Positions 9,723 through 19,711 are shown, counted from the stretch's first letter. The stretch: 64,000 nt of DNA from Olleya sp. Hel_I_94 (GCF_007827365.1 NZ_VISI01000002.1:2423001-2487000), one strand, 5' to 3'. The notes: generated by a model from the letters alone, not told the origin. A program made the numbers and translations.

Positions 9723-11606
9723 GTGAAAAGCTACCGATTTACTGTTAATATCATTTTATTTTTATCTCTATTTTTTGCAACTCAAAATGCAGTAGGGCAG
9801 TTGGGATTTTGTAATGGTAATTCTGGAGATATTATTTTTAGTGAAACTTTTGGAACTGGAATTGGTCAAAGTGCTTTACCTGCAGGAACAACAACCTATA
9901 CCTATGCTAATGGGTCTGAGCCAGAAGATGGTTTTTATACGGTAAGTAATACCTCTAACTTTTTTGATTGGTTTATAATTCAAGATCATACTTTAGATGA
10001 TGTTAATGGTAAAATGTTGGTAATAAACTCCGATTTTACAACAGGTGAGTTTTACCGAACAATTATTAATGGACTTTGTGTGGACACATCTTACGAGTTT
10101 TCTTCGTGGTTAGTAAATTTGACACCTTCTACCGGATTTTGCGGTTCAGGAGCTATACCTATAAATGTAAGTTTTGAGATTTGGGATAGTTCTGATACTA
10201 ATTTATTAGCCTCTGGTAGTACCGGAAACTTGGGTAGTTTGCCTTCACCAGAGTGGTTACAGTATGGATTAGTTTTTCAGACACTTCCTGGTCAGACGTC
10301 TGTTATATTAAAGATGAAAAATAATGGTGTTGGAGGATGCGGAAATGATCTTGCAATTGATGATATTGTTTTTAAAAGTTGTGGAGATAATATATCAATA
10401 GCAGATGCATCAGCTTCTAATATGATAAGTTTATGTAGTAGCCAAACACCTTTTAGTACGTTTTTGACAGTAACGCCAGATAATAGCGTATTTAGTACTC
10501 ATTTTTATCAATGGGAAGAGAGTTTAGACGGAACCACATGGACCGATATTATTGGAGAAACAACTCAAAATATAACCATTAATGGTATTACAGATACTAG
10601 GTATTATAGGAGTAAAGTAGCTGAATCTGTTGCAAACTTAAATAATAACCTATGCAATGTTGTATCAGAAGTTTTTCAGGTAGATGTAACACCACTGCCA
10701 CCTGCTCCAACACTGGCGTGCTGGGAAACTGCAACTATAAATAATACGACTTGTTCATGGGATGTTGTTGGTGCGCAACCAATTCAGCCTATTGTAGCAT
10801 GTTGGGAAACTGCGATATTTAATACTACAACTTGTGCTTGGGAAGTCTCTGGTACGCAACCATTACAACCTTCAGGATTAGAATGTTGGGAAACCACTAT
10901 ATTTAATACTACTACATGTGTTTGGGATATTATTGGTGACCAACCATTTAATGAAGAAACTGAATTTGTAAATTTCTGTCAAAATGAAACGATTACTTTA
11001 CAAGCCATTACAGATATAATTAGTCCAACATATATTTGGGATACAGGCCAAACGACATCGTTTTTAGAAGTAGATGCTTCTGGTATTTATATCGTAGAAG
11101 TAACTGATGGTTGTTTGACTACCATTATAACTTTTATTGTAGCTCAATTAGAAACACCTTTACTTAATAGTATTACCTCCAACGGAAACGATATTGTTGT
11201 TAATACAAGCAATACTGGTGATTTTGAATATTCTATAGATGGTGTTAACTATCAGAATTCCAATGTGTTTTTTAATATTGAAGGTGGTTTGTATACAATT
11301 TATATTAAAGCTAATGGATGTGATGATGTCGTGACCACATCGTTTTTACACTTTTACATACCGCAATTTTTTACACCAAATAACGATACAAACAATGATA
11401 CCTTTGATTTAAAAGGAATCCAATATTTTCAGTCCTCAGAGGTTTATATATATGATCGTTTTGGCAAGCTTTTAAAAAGCTCAAAAAATAAATCCTTTTC
11501 TTGGGATGGTACATTTAATGGAAGCCCAATGCCTACATCAGATTATTGGTATGTTATAATAATAGATGGTCAGCGTCGTGTTGGACATTTTACTTTAAAA
11601 CGATAA
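9723..11606 (+). CDS. T9SS type B secreted protein with CWET repeats
   Basis: 627 residues, starting at GTG; no in-frame ATG precedes the signal peptide (1-25, ending NAVGQ). Residues about 26-220 form a jelly-roll-like module opening IIFSETFGTGIGQ. Residues about 333-408 hold three 27-28-residue repeats of the form CWETAxxNxTTCxWxVxGxQP. The last ~80 residues are a T9SS type B sorting domain (FTPNNDTNNDTFDLKG, VYIYDRFGKLLKSS, terminal HFTLKR). A secreted, surface-linked protein, possibly an adhesin; ligand unknown. It is divergent from pbpC (88 bp between starts) and convergent with the gene at 11627, so it interrupts the pbpC/alpha-2-macroglobulin neighbourhood on the opposite strand. Confidence 0.88.
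   Translation: MKSYRFTVNIILFLSLFFATQNAVGQLGFCNGNSGDIIFSETFGTGIGQSALPAGTTTYTYANGSEPEDGFYTVSNTSNFFDWFIIQDHTLDDVNGKMLVINSDFTTGEFYRTIINGLCVDTSYEFSSWLVNLTPSTGFCGSGAIPINVSFEIWDSSDTNLLASGSTGNLGSLPSPEWLQYGLVFQTLPGQTSVILKMKNNGVGGCGNDLAIDDIVFKSCGDNISIADASASNMISLCSSQTPFSTFLTVTPDNSVFSTHFYQWEESLDGTTWTDIIGETTQNITINGITDTRYYRSKVAESVANLNNNLCNVVSEVFQVDVTPLPPAPTLACWETATINNTTCSWDVVGAQPIQPIVACWETAIFNTTTCAWEVSGTQPLQPSGLECWETTIFNTTTCVWDIIGDQPFNEETEFVNFCQNETITLQAITDIISPTYIWDTGQTTSFLEVDASGIYIVEVTDGCLTTIITFIVAQLETPLLNSITSNGNDIVVNTSNTGDFEYSIDGVNYQNSNVFFNIEGGLYTIYIKANGCDDVVTTSFLHFYIPQFFTPNNDTNNDTFDLKGIQYFQSSEVYIYDRFGKLLKSSKNKSFSWDGTFNGSPMPTSDYWYVIIIDGQRRVGHFTLKR
10719..10949 (+). repeat. Three tandem CWET repeats (81-84 bp)
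   Basis: Units start at 10719, 10800 and 10884. Each encodes CWETxxxNxTTCxW, with one Cys at the first position and a second 11 residues later, then a Gly-x-Gln-Pro end. The paired cysteines suggest a small disulfide-closed module. DNA divergence between units is modest. Confidence 0.85.
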
Positions 11607-11608
11607 GG

Positions 11609-11624
11609 GTTTCTGCGAAAGCAG
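11609..11624. repeat. CTTTCGCGGAAG-like palindrome 1
   Basis: GTTTCTGCGAAAGCAG right after the stop of the CWET-repeat gene. Confidence 0.5.
11611..11624. terminator. Small GAAA-loop hairpin between convergent genes
   Basis: CTGC-GAAA-GCAG sits in the only 20 bp between two convergent stop codons. It has no long T-tract, so termination is weakly supported. It is also one of the five CTTTCGCGGAAG-like sites. Confidence 0.4.
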
Positions 11625-11626
11625 TA

Positions 11627-12100
11627 TTATAAATTTAAAGTTTTTAATACAGACTTAAGTTCGGTTTCTTTTTGCGTGCCAATAATAAATTTACTTCCAT
11701 CTTTAAGTGTGATAGATAGTCCTTTATTACCTTTTATGTTATAAACTGTTCCGTATTTAGTCCATAATCTAATTCCCCAACCACCAACAAAACCATAGTT
11801 TACAACTTCCATGGTTTTAACATCGTTTAATTTAACCTTCTTTTTTACAAACGGATTAAAAGACATTCTAATTTCGGAATGGTCAATTTCTGTTTTTAAA
11901 CGAATTAATCCAAAAAGCCCAATAACTAAAAAAAGGATTATTGTAAAAGCAATTAAGCCTTGATTAGATAAAGGTTTATCTCCAAAACTTTGACCAATAA
12001 TTAGTTGTTTATAAATACCATATATTGGTATCAATCCAATGCCAATTAACAACACCCAAAGCCACCATTGGTTAAATTTTTGCACTTCTTTAAAATTCAT
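11627..12100 (-). CDS. Small membrane protein with PH-like domain
   Basis: 157 residues from the ATG at 12100 (MNFKEVQKFNQW). An upstream in-frame ATG at 12181 would overlap the preceding gene by 41 bp and add a charged, non-homologous-looking leader, so 12100 is preferred. Two membrane helices (about 12-35 and 50-70) are followed by a ~85-residue soluble part (EIRMSFNPFVKKKVKLNDV and later GLSITLKDGSKFIIGTQ) resembling small bacterial PH domains of the YcxB/DUF304 kind. That resemblance comes from the pattern only. It lies 40 bp downstream of the alpha-2-macroglobulin gene and is probably co-transcribed with it. Function unknown. Confidence 0.75.
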   Translation of the reverse strand: MNFKEVQKFNQWWLWVLLIGIGLIPIYGIYKQLIIGQSFGDKPLSNQGLIAFTIILFLVIGLFGLIRLKTEIDHSEIRMSFNPFVKKKVKLNDVKTMEVVNYGFVGGWGIRLWTKYGTVYNIKGNKGLSITLKDGSKFIIGTQKETELKSVLKTLNL

Positions 12101-12140
12101 AGTTTTAGTATTAAAAAAATACCACTTTCGTGGGAAACTT

Positions 12141-15100
12141 TTATTTTTCAACTTCAATCCATTGTCCTTTGTTTCTAACAAAAAAGTTGTTATCGTACAT
12201 TGCTTCAGCTTGTAAACCTGGTAAATAGTATTGTCCTAAATACGAAGCATTAAGCATGACGTTAAACGTGTTGGTTTTTTTAGGTCCTAAGTCAAAATAA
12301 AAATTAACACGATCGTCTCTAATATCTGTAAACCTAGCCTGACTTGAAGTTGAAGCTCCAAAGTCTGTAAAACGTGTATTTACTATTTCCCAACCTGACG
12401 GAAAAATTTGAGTCAATGCAACGTCATTTATGTTGTAGTCTTTAGTATTAGTAATTTGTACTGTTGCAACAAAATCTTGACCTTGTTGTAGTTTGGAAAC
12501 ATCAATTTTATTACCCTTTAAATCTTTGTAAATTATACTTGTAGTCAGACCTCTTTGTTCTGCTAACTCTTGACCCAATGGTAGTTTTCCAGAATTTAAA
12601 ACACGTATATAAACTATGTTTTGTTTGTTGTTTTTAACGGTTATGCTGTTGCTTCCATCGTTAATTGCTAAAGTACGTTGTGCAATAGCATTTTTAGTAT
12701 CGATTGTTTCGGTTTTACCATTAATGGAGTAGCTTAATTTCATGGCTTTTCCGCCATTTGCATTAACCATTTTAGCCATAGCTAGTAAGCTATATGCAGT
12801 GGTTTGTGTACTCATCCAACGTTGACTTGATAAATCATTTGCAATGGTTTCTGATAAATCTTTAACCCGTTTGTCTTTAGTTAAAATCATAGTTTCTAAA
12901 GCCATAGCTCTGTTTCTGTCAACAGATCCATAGGTGTAATAATTGTATTTTTGTGGCTTAAAGTTAATATTTGCAGTACTTGACACTTGGTTGCTAGCTT
13001 CGGTTTGACCAGCTAAAGCATAAGCAGCTGCTAAACGCCATTTGGCTTCGTTAGAAATTTCTGAAAATTCGCGTAAACGATTCATAGCTCCCAAATCTGC
13101 ACTTCCAGCTAATGCTAAAGTGTATAAGCGATAGGCTTGTGCTAAGTCGGAATTATATGTTCTGTAGCTTGGTCTCCAACTTTGTGCAGCTTGTTTTTGG
13201 TATTTAATCCAATTACTTTTAAATGTTAATGGTAAAACAAATCCTTTTTTCTCTGCTTCTAATAAGAAATGTCCAGCATAACTAGTTCCCCAATCATTAG
13301 CACTGTTTTCTCCAATCCAATAGCTTAAACCACCATTTGGTCTTTGAAAATGACCTAAACGTTTGATTCCGTTTTCTATGTTTGCTTGGATTTCTTGTTT
13401 TTTATTGAAAGGTAAATCAAAGATGTCTTGCAAGAATAACTGAGGAAACACACTTGATGTGGTTTGCTCTACACAGCCATGAGGATATTGTACTAGATAT
13501 TGTAATCTTCTAGTAAAATCCATTGGAGGCAATGTTGAAAACTCAACGCTTGCACTATTTGTTCCAGTAACACCAAATGTCGAAAAGTCAATAGTTTTAG
13601 ACCCATTTGAATCTAAAGTAGCATCTAGGCTTTTAGACGAAATTGGATTTACATTTTCAACATCAATCTCTACTTTATAAGTTGAAGATTCCCCATTTCC
13701 AGTTGCAATAACTTCAACAGTATTAATGCCTTTTGCCTTGCTAACATCTAATTCAAAATAAGCCATTTGCTCATCTGGATGTGCAAAAGTTAGTGCCTTA
13801 GTTTGGTTTCCAACAACTGTAATTCCTTTGCTTAATTTTAATTTAACCGATACGTTTTTTACATTAGGTTCCATAGCAAAAACAGTAACAGGTAGTGTTA
13901 CCTTTTCTCCTGGACTTAATTTTCTTGGAAGCGTTGCTAAAACCATTAAAGGTTTTTTGACCTGTACAGATTTGTCAGTGCTTCCATAAGCTTCAGTTGT
14001 GTTATTACCTGCAACAACCATTGTTCTTACTGCTCCAACGTAATTTGGTATTTTAATTTTATGTGTTTTTCTTCCGCCTGCTTCTAGATTAAATGGCCCA
14101 AGGAATTTAACAACAGGTTTAAATCTATTTGCTTTTTTGTTTTTACCATCAGCAGCATTTCCATCTCCTCCAATAGCAAAAACTTGTTCTATACTTCCGC
14201 TATATGCACCAACAACATCATCAAAAACATCCCAAGTTTTTACGCCTAAAGCCTCTCTAGCATAAAAGGATTGCCATGCGTTTGGTGTTTTAAAACGTGT
14301 TAGATCTAATAACCCTTCTTCAACCATAGCAATAGTGTAGGTCATGGCTTTGTTGTTTTTTTCTGAAACAAATACTTCAAATTCTTGTTCAGGTTGCAAG
14401 ACGCTTGGCATTCTTATTTCTGGTTCTAATTTAGTATTTGGATCTTCTACCAATAACGGAATTACACCAAATAAGCGTAACGGTAAATCATTAGCAGTAG
14501 ATGCGTGTGGTTGTAGCAATGAGATATTAATAAATACGTTTGGAGCCATGTCTTTTGTGATAGCAATATCTACAGTGGTTTCTCCTTTTTTAGTTTTTAC
14601 CCATTTAGTTTGTAAGACCTCTGATCCATTTTCTATACTAACTAATGCGCGACCTTCTGTACCTGATGGGAAAGTAATTTTTGCAGTTTCGCCAACATTA
14701 TAGTTTTCTTTGTCTGCAGCAAACACTAACATTTTTGCAGCTTCTTTATCTCCAGAAGGTTGACGTTTCCACCAGTCTTTATAAAAGTATGCAGTGCGAC
14801 CAGTCATGTGACCAGAAACGGGATCTTTTATAGTAATATAATAACGACCACCTTCGTTATCTGGCACTTTAATATTAAACGATGCTTTACCGCTTACATT
14901 AGTATTTACTTTGCTGTTTAAAAATGGTTTGTGATAGCTGCTAGAGGTATATTGTGATAGATTGTCGTAAGAGGAGTTCCACCACCAACGCCATTCTATT
15001 TTATACACTTTAATCTCTAAATTATTACGTTTTATTGGTTTTCCTTGATCATCCACAGTCACTAAATCAAACGTGTGATTTTCATCTGTAAAAAAAGAAC

Positions 15101-17717
15101 CGTAAGCTTTTGCTTTAGGTGATTTTAAACCAACAAAAGAGTTGTAAGGAGCATATGGCATTGTAAATGCATCCATGGAAAAATCGCCTCCGTTTTCAAA
15201 AGCACGTACTAAAAATTGTGCATTTAGCATACCAGGAGCATCTTGTCCAATGTTTAAGTTTTTGGTAATATTTGCTAAACCTTCAGCATCTACATTGCCT
15301 TCAAAAATGGTAACCTCTTCTGTATTAAAGTTTTTGGATGGATCTAAAAATTGATAGTCTTCGTAGTTTTTAAAACCAGAATAAGAGGTACTAAATTTTG
15401 CTTTAATTTCGGCTTTTACATTTTTAGCTGGAGCACCATGTAGCCAATTTACAGCTAGTTTTCCGTTTAATGGCGTGTTAGATTTAAGTATATCGTCTTC
15501 AAAATCTATTTTAATTTTAAGGCGATTAGGTTTTACAGTTTCGACTTTAAGTCCTTTATAAAATGTTGCTCCTCCAACGCTAATTTTTGCATTCCAGTTT
15601 CCTGTTTTGTCTTCAGTAGCAGTTGGGATATTAAATTGATAAAAATTATTTAAGCCTTGATTACTTATATTCTTATAAGCTAATTTACCATTAGCATCGG
15701 TTACTTCTAATTTTACTGGATGTCCTTTTGGTAGCTTGTTTGCTATATCATTTAGCATAAAAGTTAAATGAATAGAATCTCCTGGTCGCCAAACGCCTCT
15801 TTCAGTATAAATATAACCTTTAAGTCCACGTTGTAATGTTGCTCCTGAAACATCAAATTTACTCAGTGATAGCGAGTTTCCGTCTCGTAGTTTCACGTAA
15901 GTGTTATTATTACCTTTAGACACTATTGCAAAAGCAGCCAACTTATCGGATTTGATTTTTGCTAATCCATCATTATCGGTATTAGTAGTTGCTAATTCTT
16001 GTTGTTGGAAGTTGTATAGAACGACCTTAGCAGCTGGTTCTAGATTGGTAGTTAAAATATTGGTCACTGCAAAATGATACGTATTACTAGCGCCTTTTTT
16101 TACAATAGCTCCTAAATTAGAACCAATTAAGTTTTGCGAAATCACCTTATTATTATAGTAAGCATCATTGCAAGGGTTATTGCGTTCTCTCCAGTTGTAA
16201 TTATTGTCGCGATAGCTGTAAGTGATATTGTCCCAATATTCTTCTTCTTTTAAATCTTCGTCTTCTGTATTTGTGTAAGTATAATCTCCACCACCATAAT
16301 AATAGTCGTCTTCATAATAATAATCGTCCTCATAATATTCTTCTTCATTATCACTGCTATTACTTGCATTTGCGTCACAGTCGTACAACGAATATGCTTT
16401 TTTATAATCTAACTCTACACGATAAATTGCACCAGGATCTGATTTGATGTATTTGGATAAGTCAATGCTATAGGTTTTCCATTTTCCATCATTTTCTATA
16501 GGGTTTTCAATTAGTTTAATGGTGTGTTTAGCAATACGACGACCAACACGTCTTATTTGGTTTTGATTATTACTTCCAAGAGTATTGTCTTGTAAAAATT
16601 GCAAAATATTATCTTCAAAAATCTTGATTACTCTAACATCTACAGCGCTTAAGTTTACAGCTTCAAAATTGAATTTTAACTCTTGAGAGTTAGGTAGTAT
16701 TACACCACTATTAATTAGTTTAACTTGAGGTTTGACGTCTTCAAAAGCGATAGTTTCACTAAACGGTGTTTTTAGTTTATAGTCGTCTACGTTTTTTATC
16801 CCTTGAAAAACATCGACTTGTACATTACCTGTAATTTTTGATTCAGGATAGGCTTTTAACACGTTTCCGTTTACTATAAATTTAGGGTTTTTGCTATTTT
16901 GGATAGTGACTAAACCATCAAAATTTTGCTGTTTTTTAATTGGGTCAGAAAAGTTAATTGACAAATATTGTTCTGGTGTCTGAATAACGTTTACAGACAT
17001 GATTTTAAAGTTGTTTTTTCCAGGAATAGAAAAAGTGTTTTCTCCAGAATTGTCTGCTTTAATTGCTTCGCCATTCCATTTAATTAAGATTTCAGAATCT
17101 TCAACTAATCGATTAATACTATCTATTTTAAATTCAAAATATTTTGAAGGCTGGCTTTTTTCGTTCCATTCAATATTTAGGTTTTTGCCTTTTTGAGTTG
17201 CACTAATTAACTGTTTAGCCTGTTGTAATGTAATAATATCAGATGCTTTAGCAACGCCTAAAAGGTATTGCCACTCTTTGGAGTAAGATTGTAAATCATT
17301 TGTTTCAATATTAAAATTTGGAGTAATAGTTTTAAACTGAAACGTATAGCTACTAAATTGTTTTGGAAGGTCTTTATATAATTCGCCTAAATTAATTGTC
17401 GCTGCATACTCTGTATCTGGTTTTAAATTTTCATCCGGAACAAACCTTAAAGAATGATCGTTTATTACAACAATTTTACCTTCCACATAAGGTGAGATTT
17501 TAAATACGTTTTTATCAAGCACTTGGTCAGGTTGCCATCCATCTACCACTTTTGCTAAATTGATGTTTATATTATCTGCAACAGACACGCGTCCTGACGT
17601 TGTAAAACTAATGTAATCTCTAAATTTAAAAAGGTTATCCGTTTCAGTGACCTCTTTTTTACAAGAATTAGCTAGTATAAACACAAGAAATAAGATTGAT
17701 AGCGATTTTAATTTCAT
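12141..17717 (-). CDS. yfhM: Bacterial alpha-2-macroglobulin lipoprotein
   Basis: 1858 residues. Lipoprotein signal with lipobox LANS|C (Cys19). Macroglobulin-like (MG) domains follow, then an MG2 segment (GYIYTERGVWRPGDSIHLTF), and the alpha-2-macroglobulin core with an intact thioester motif GCVEQ at 1414-1418, next to YPHG and followed by the alpha-helical TED domain. The C-terminus is a receptor-binding-like beta domain. Such proteins trap attacking proteases in the periplasm and are functionally paired with PbpC, which would repair the damaged wall. Odd feature: residues ~448-520 are an extremely Asp/Glu/Tyr-rich low-complexity stretch (EEEYYEDDYYYEDDYYYGGG). The protein is longer than E. 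coli YfhM (about 1650). Confidence 0.93.
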   Translation of the reverse strand: MKLKSLSILFLVFILANSCKKEVTETDNLFKFRDYISFTTSGRVSVADNININLAKVVDGWQPDQVLDKNVFKISPYVEGKIVVINDHSLRFVPDENLKPDTEYAATINLGELYKDLPKQFSSYTFQFKTITPNFNIETNDLQSYSKEWQYLLGVAKASDIITLQQAKQLISATQKGKNLNIEWNEKSQPSKYFEFKIDSINRLVEDSEILIKWNGEAIKADNSGENTFSIPGKNNFKIMSVNVIQTPEQYLSINFSDPIKKQQNFDGLVTIQNSKNPKFIVNGNVLKAYPESKITGNVQVDVFQGIKNVDDYKLKTPFSETIAFEDVKPQVKLINSGVILPNSQELKFNFEAVNLSAVDVRVIKIFEDNILQFLQDNTLGSNNQNQIRRVGRRIAKHTIKLIENPIENDGKWKTYSIDLSKYIKSDPGAIYRVELDYKKAYSLYDCDANASNSSDNEEEYYEDDYYYEDDYYYGGGDYTYTNTEDEDLKEEEYWDNITYSYRDNNYNWRERNNPCNDAYYNNKVISQNLIGSNLGAIVKKGASNTYHFAVTNILTTNLEPAAKVVLYNFQQQELATTNTDNDGLAKIKSDKLAAFAIVSKGNNNTYVKLRDGNSLSLSKFDVSGATLQRGLKGYIYTERGVWRPGDSIHLTFMLNDIANKLPKGHPVKLEVTDANGKLAYKNISNQGLNNFYQFNIPTATEDKTGNWNAKISVGGATFYKGLKVETVKPNRLKIKIDFEDDILKSNTPLNGKLAVNWLHGAPAKNVKAEIKAKFSTSYSGFKNYEDYQFLDPSKNFNTEEVTIFEGNVDAEGLANITKNLNIGQDAPGMLNAQFLVRAFENGGDFSMDAFTMPYAPYNSFVGLKSPKAKAYGSFFTDENHTFDLVTVDDQGKPIKRNNLEIKVYKIEWRWWWNSSYDNLSQYTSSSYHKPFLNSKVNTNVSGKASFNIKVPDNEGGRYYITIKDPVSGHMTGRTAYFYKDWWKRQPSGDKEAAKMLVFAADKENYNVGETAKITFPSGTEGRALVSIENGSEVLQTKWVKTKKGETTVDIAITKDMAPNVFINISLLQPHASTANDLPLRLFGVIPLLVEDPNTKLEPEIRMPSVLQPEQEFEVFVSEKNNKAMTYTIAMVEEGLLDLTRFKTPNAWQSFYAREALGVKTWDVFDDVVGAYSGSIEQVFAIGGDGNAADGKNKKANRFKPVVKFLGPFNLEAGGRKTHKIKIPNYVGAVRTMVVAGNNTTEAYGSTDKSVQVKKPLMVLATLPRKLSPGEKVTLPVTVFAMEPNVKNVSVKLKLSKGITVVGNQTKALTFAHPDEQMAYFELDVSKAKGINTVEVIATGNGESSTYKVEIDVENVNPISSKSLDATLDSNGSKTIDFSTFGVTGTNSASVEFSTLPPMDFTRRLQYLVQYPHGCVEQTTSSVFPQLFLQDIFDLPFNKKQEIQANIENGIKRLGHFQRPNGGLSYWIGENSANDWGTSYAGHFLLEAEKKGFVLPLTFKSNWIKYQKQAAQSWRPSYRTYNSDLAQAYRLYTLALAGSADLGAMNRLREFSEISNEAKWRLAAAYALAGQTEASNQVSSTANINFKPQKYNYYTYGSVDRNRAMALETMILTKDKRVKDLSETIANDLSSQRWMSTQTTAYSLLAMAKMVNANGGKAMKLSYSINGKTETIDTKNAIAQRTLAINDGSNSITVKNNKQNIVYIRVLNSGKLPLGQELAEQRGLTTSIIYKDLKGNKIDVSKLQQGQDFVATVQITNTKDYNINDVALTQIFPSGWEIVNTRFTDFGASTSSQARFTDIRDDRVNFYFDLGPKKTNTFNVMLNASYLGQYYLPGLQAEAMYDNNFFVRNKGQWIEVEK

Positions 17718-17929
17718 GGTAAACAGTATTTTATATTTTTATATCTATGTTAAGAGAAGTTGCTGAGAAAAAACTTGATATCTGGTTATTAAAACAAAAC
17801 TTGATGTTAAAGTTATTGCAAATTTTGAATTTTCAAGTATTAATCATAGACAATTTTTAATCTATTTTTTTGAGTTAAAGCTTAACAGTATTATAAGACA
17901 GGACGTATTTTAAAACGAAGAAATATTAG

Positions 17930-17937
17930 TATATTCG
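17930..17937 (+). promoter_or_regulatory. Bacteroidota -7 element TATATTCG
   Basis: Matches TAnnTTTG with one change, 35 bp before the start of the aldehyde dehydrogenase gene. No convincing -33 TTG was found at the standard spacing. Confidence 0.5.
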
Positions 17938-17972
17938 CTAAAAATTAAATAATTCGTAAAAATTAAAGAAAT

Positions 17973-19526
17973 ATGCAAGCAGTTTCAACTGATTTCGGAA
18001 TAAAAGAAGCTTTAAAACAATTAGGCTTAAAAGATATAAATGAAGGGACTTCTACAGGGTCTAATAATTTTGGAAGTGGAGATTTAATCGCTTCATATTC
18101 TCCTACTGATGGAAAATTAATAGGAAAAGTATCTACAACTACTAAGGAAGATTACGAAAAAGTAATCACTACAGCTACGGAAGCTTTTAAAAGCTTTAGA
18201 GCGATGCCAGCACCACAAAGAGGTGAAATTGTAAGACAATTTGGTAATAAATTAAGAGAATTAAAAGAACCTTTAGGAAAGTTAGTCTCTTACGAGATGG
18301 GTAAATCTTTACAAGAAGGATATGGTGAAGTACAAGAAATGATTGACATCTGTGATTTTGCAGTTGGGCTATCAAGACAACTTAATGGGCAAACAATACC
18401 ATCTGAACGTCCAGGACACGTAATGCGCGAGCAGTGGCACTCTTTAGGTGTTGTTGGTATCATCTCAGCATTTAACTTTCCAGTAGCAGTTTGGGCTTGG
18501 AATACAGCTTTAGCATGGGTTTGTGGTGATGTATGTATTTGGAAAGGATCAGAAAAAGCACCATTATGTTCTGTAGCATGTCAAAACATTATTGCTGCAG
18601 TTTTAAAAGAAAATAACTTACCAGAAGGTATTTCGGCAATCATAAATGGAGACTACAAAGTAGGAGAGTTTATGACAACAGATCATAGAATCCCATTAAT
18701 ATCTGCAACAGGATCTACTAGAATGGGACGTATTGTTGGAGCAACAGTAGCAGAGCGTTTTGGAAAATCGTTATTAGAATTAGGAGGAAACAACGCCATT
18801 ATTATTACACCAACAGCAGATTTAAAAGTAGTTGTTCCTGGTGCTGTATTTGGAGCAGTTGGGACTTGTGGTCAACGTTGTACATCAACTAGAAGACTAA
18901 TCATTCACGAGTCGGTTTACGATAAGGTAAGAGATGCAATTGTAGGTGCTTATGGACAATTAACAATTGGTAATCCATTGGATCAAAAAAATCATATTGG
19001 ACCATTAATCGATAAGGATTCAGTAAATACGTATTTAGCTGCAATTGAAAAAGCAAAAGCAGAAGGAGGAAATGTACTAGTAGAAGGAGGCGTTTTAGAA
19101 GGTGAAGGTTACGAGTCTGGATGTTATGTTAAGCCAGCTATAATTGAAGCAGAAAACAGTTTTGAAATTGTACAGCATGAAACATTTGCACCAATTTTAT
19201 ATTTAATGAAATATTCTGGTGAAGTTGAAAACGCAATTGCTGTTCAAAACGGAGTAGCACAAGGATTATCATCTGCAATCATGACAAACGAAATGAAAGA
19301 AGCAGAAAAATTCCTATCCTTTGCAGGATCTGATTGCGGAATAGCAAACGTAAACATTGGAACATCTGGAGCAGAGATTGGTGGTGCCTTTGGAGGAGAA
19401 AAAGAAACAGGTGGTGGACGTGAGTCAGGATCTGATGCTTGGAAAGTATACATGAGAAGACAAACAAACACAGTAAATTATTCGGACGAATTACCTTTAG
19501 CTCAAGGTATTAAGTTTGATTTATAA
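17973..19526 (+). CDS. ALDH7-type aldehyde dehydrogenase (alpha-aminoadipic semialdehyde type)
   Basis: 517 residues, full length for the ALDH superfamily. Catalytic Cys303 in CGQRCTSTRR; the general base Glu lies in LLELGGNNA. NAD-binding Rossmann region ISAFNFPVAVWAWNTALAW and the phrase ICDFAVGLSRQLNGQ are typical of ALDH7 (antiquitin / AmaB / Pcd), which oxidises alpha-aminoadipic semialdehyde or its cyclic imine to alpha-aminoadipate in lysine catabolism, and detoxifies other aldehydes. The gene stands alone, with a promoter-like site before it and a strong terminator after it, so the sequence gives no pathway context. ALDH7 assignment is confident, substrate is inferred. Confidence 0.9.
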   Translation: MQAVSTDFGIKEALKQLGLKDINEGTSTGSNNFGSGDLIASYSPTDGKLIGKVSTTTKEDYEKVITTATEAFKSFRAMPAPQRGEIVRQFGNKLRELKEPLGKLVSYEMGKSLQEGYGEVQEMIDICDFAVGLSRQLNGQTIPSERPGHVMREQWHSLGVVGIISAFNFPVAVWAWNTALAWVCGDVCIWKGSEKAPLCSVACQNIIAAVLKENNLPEGISAIINGDYKVGEFMTTDHRIPLISATGSTRMGRIVGATVAERFGKSLLELGGNNAIIITPTADLKVVVPGAVFGAVGTCGQRCTSTRRLIIHESVYDKVRDAIVGAYGQLTIGNPLDQKNHIGPLIDKDSVNTYLAAIEKAKAEGGNVLVEGGVLEGEGYESGCYVKPAIIEAENSFEIVQHETFAPILYLMKYSGEVENAIAVQNGVAQGLSSAIMTNEMKEAEKFLSFAGSDCGIANVNIGTSGAEIGGAFGGEKETGGGRESGSDAWKVYMRRQTNTVNYSDELPLAQGIKFDL

Positions 19527-19537
19527 TAATTATTTTT

Positions 19538-19553
19538 TCGCTTTCGCGGAAGT
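19538..19553. repeat. CTTTCGCGGAAG-like palindrome 2
   Basis: TTCGCTTTCGCGGAAG region, just after the ALDH stop. Confidence 0.6.
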
Positions 19554-19554
19554 T

Positions 19555-19583
19555 AAGCCACATCGAAAGATGTGGCTTTTTTT
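19555..19583 (+). terminator. Rho-independent terminator after ALDH gene
   Basis: Perfect 10-bp stem AAGCCACATC / GATGTGGCTT with a GAAA loop and a T-rich tail. Confidence 0.92.
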
Positions 19584-19711
19584 GTTTTAAGCTAACTTTT
19601 TAGGTCGTTGGTCGATTTTTAAGCGTCTATAATTCATTTAGTTAAGATAAATGTTAAAAGATTTTTAATTTTTTAATAACTTGATAGTCATTAACTTAAA
19701 ACAAAACCATA

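Noticed and set aside
10719..10949. CRISPR-like array
   Set aside because: Three protein-coding repeats of 81-84 bp in frame; no short identical repeats with unique spacers.
12101..12181. Extended N-terminus of the small membrane protein
   Set aside because: It would overlap the alpha-2-macroglobulin gene end by 41 bp; the ATG at 12100 gives a better start.
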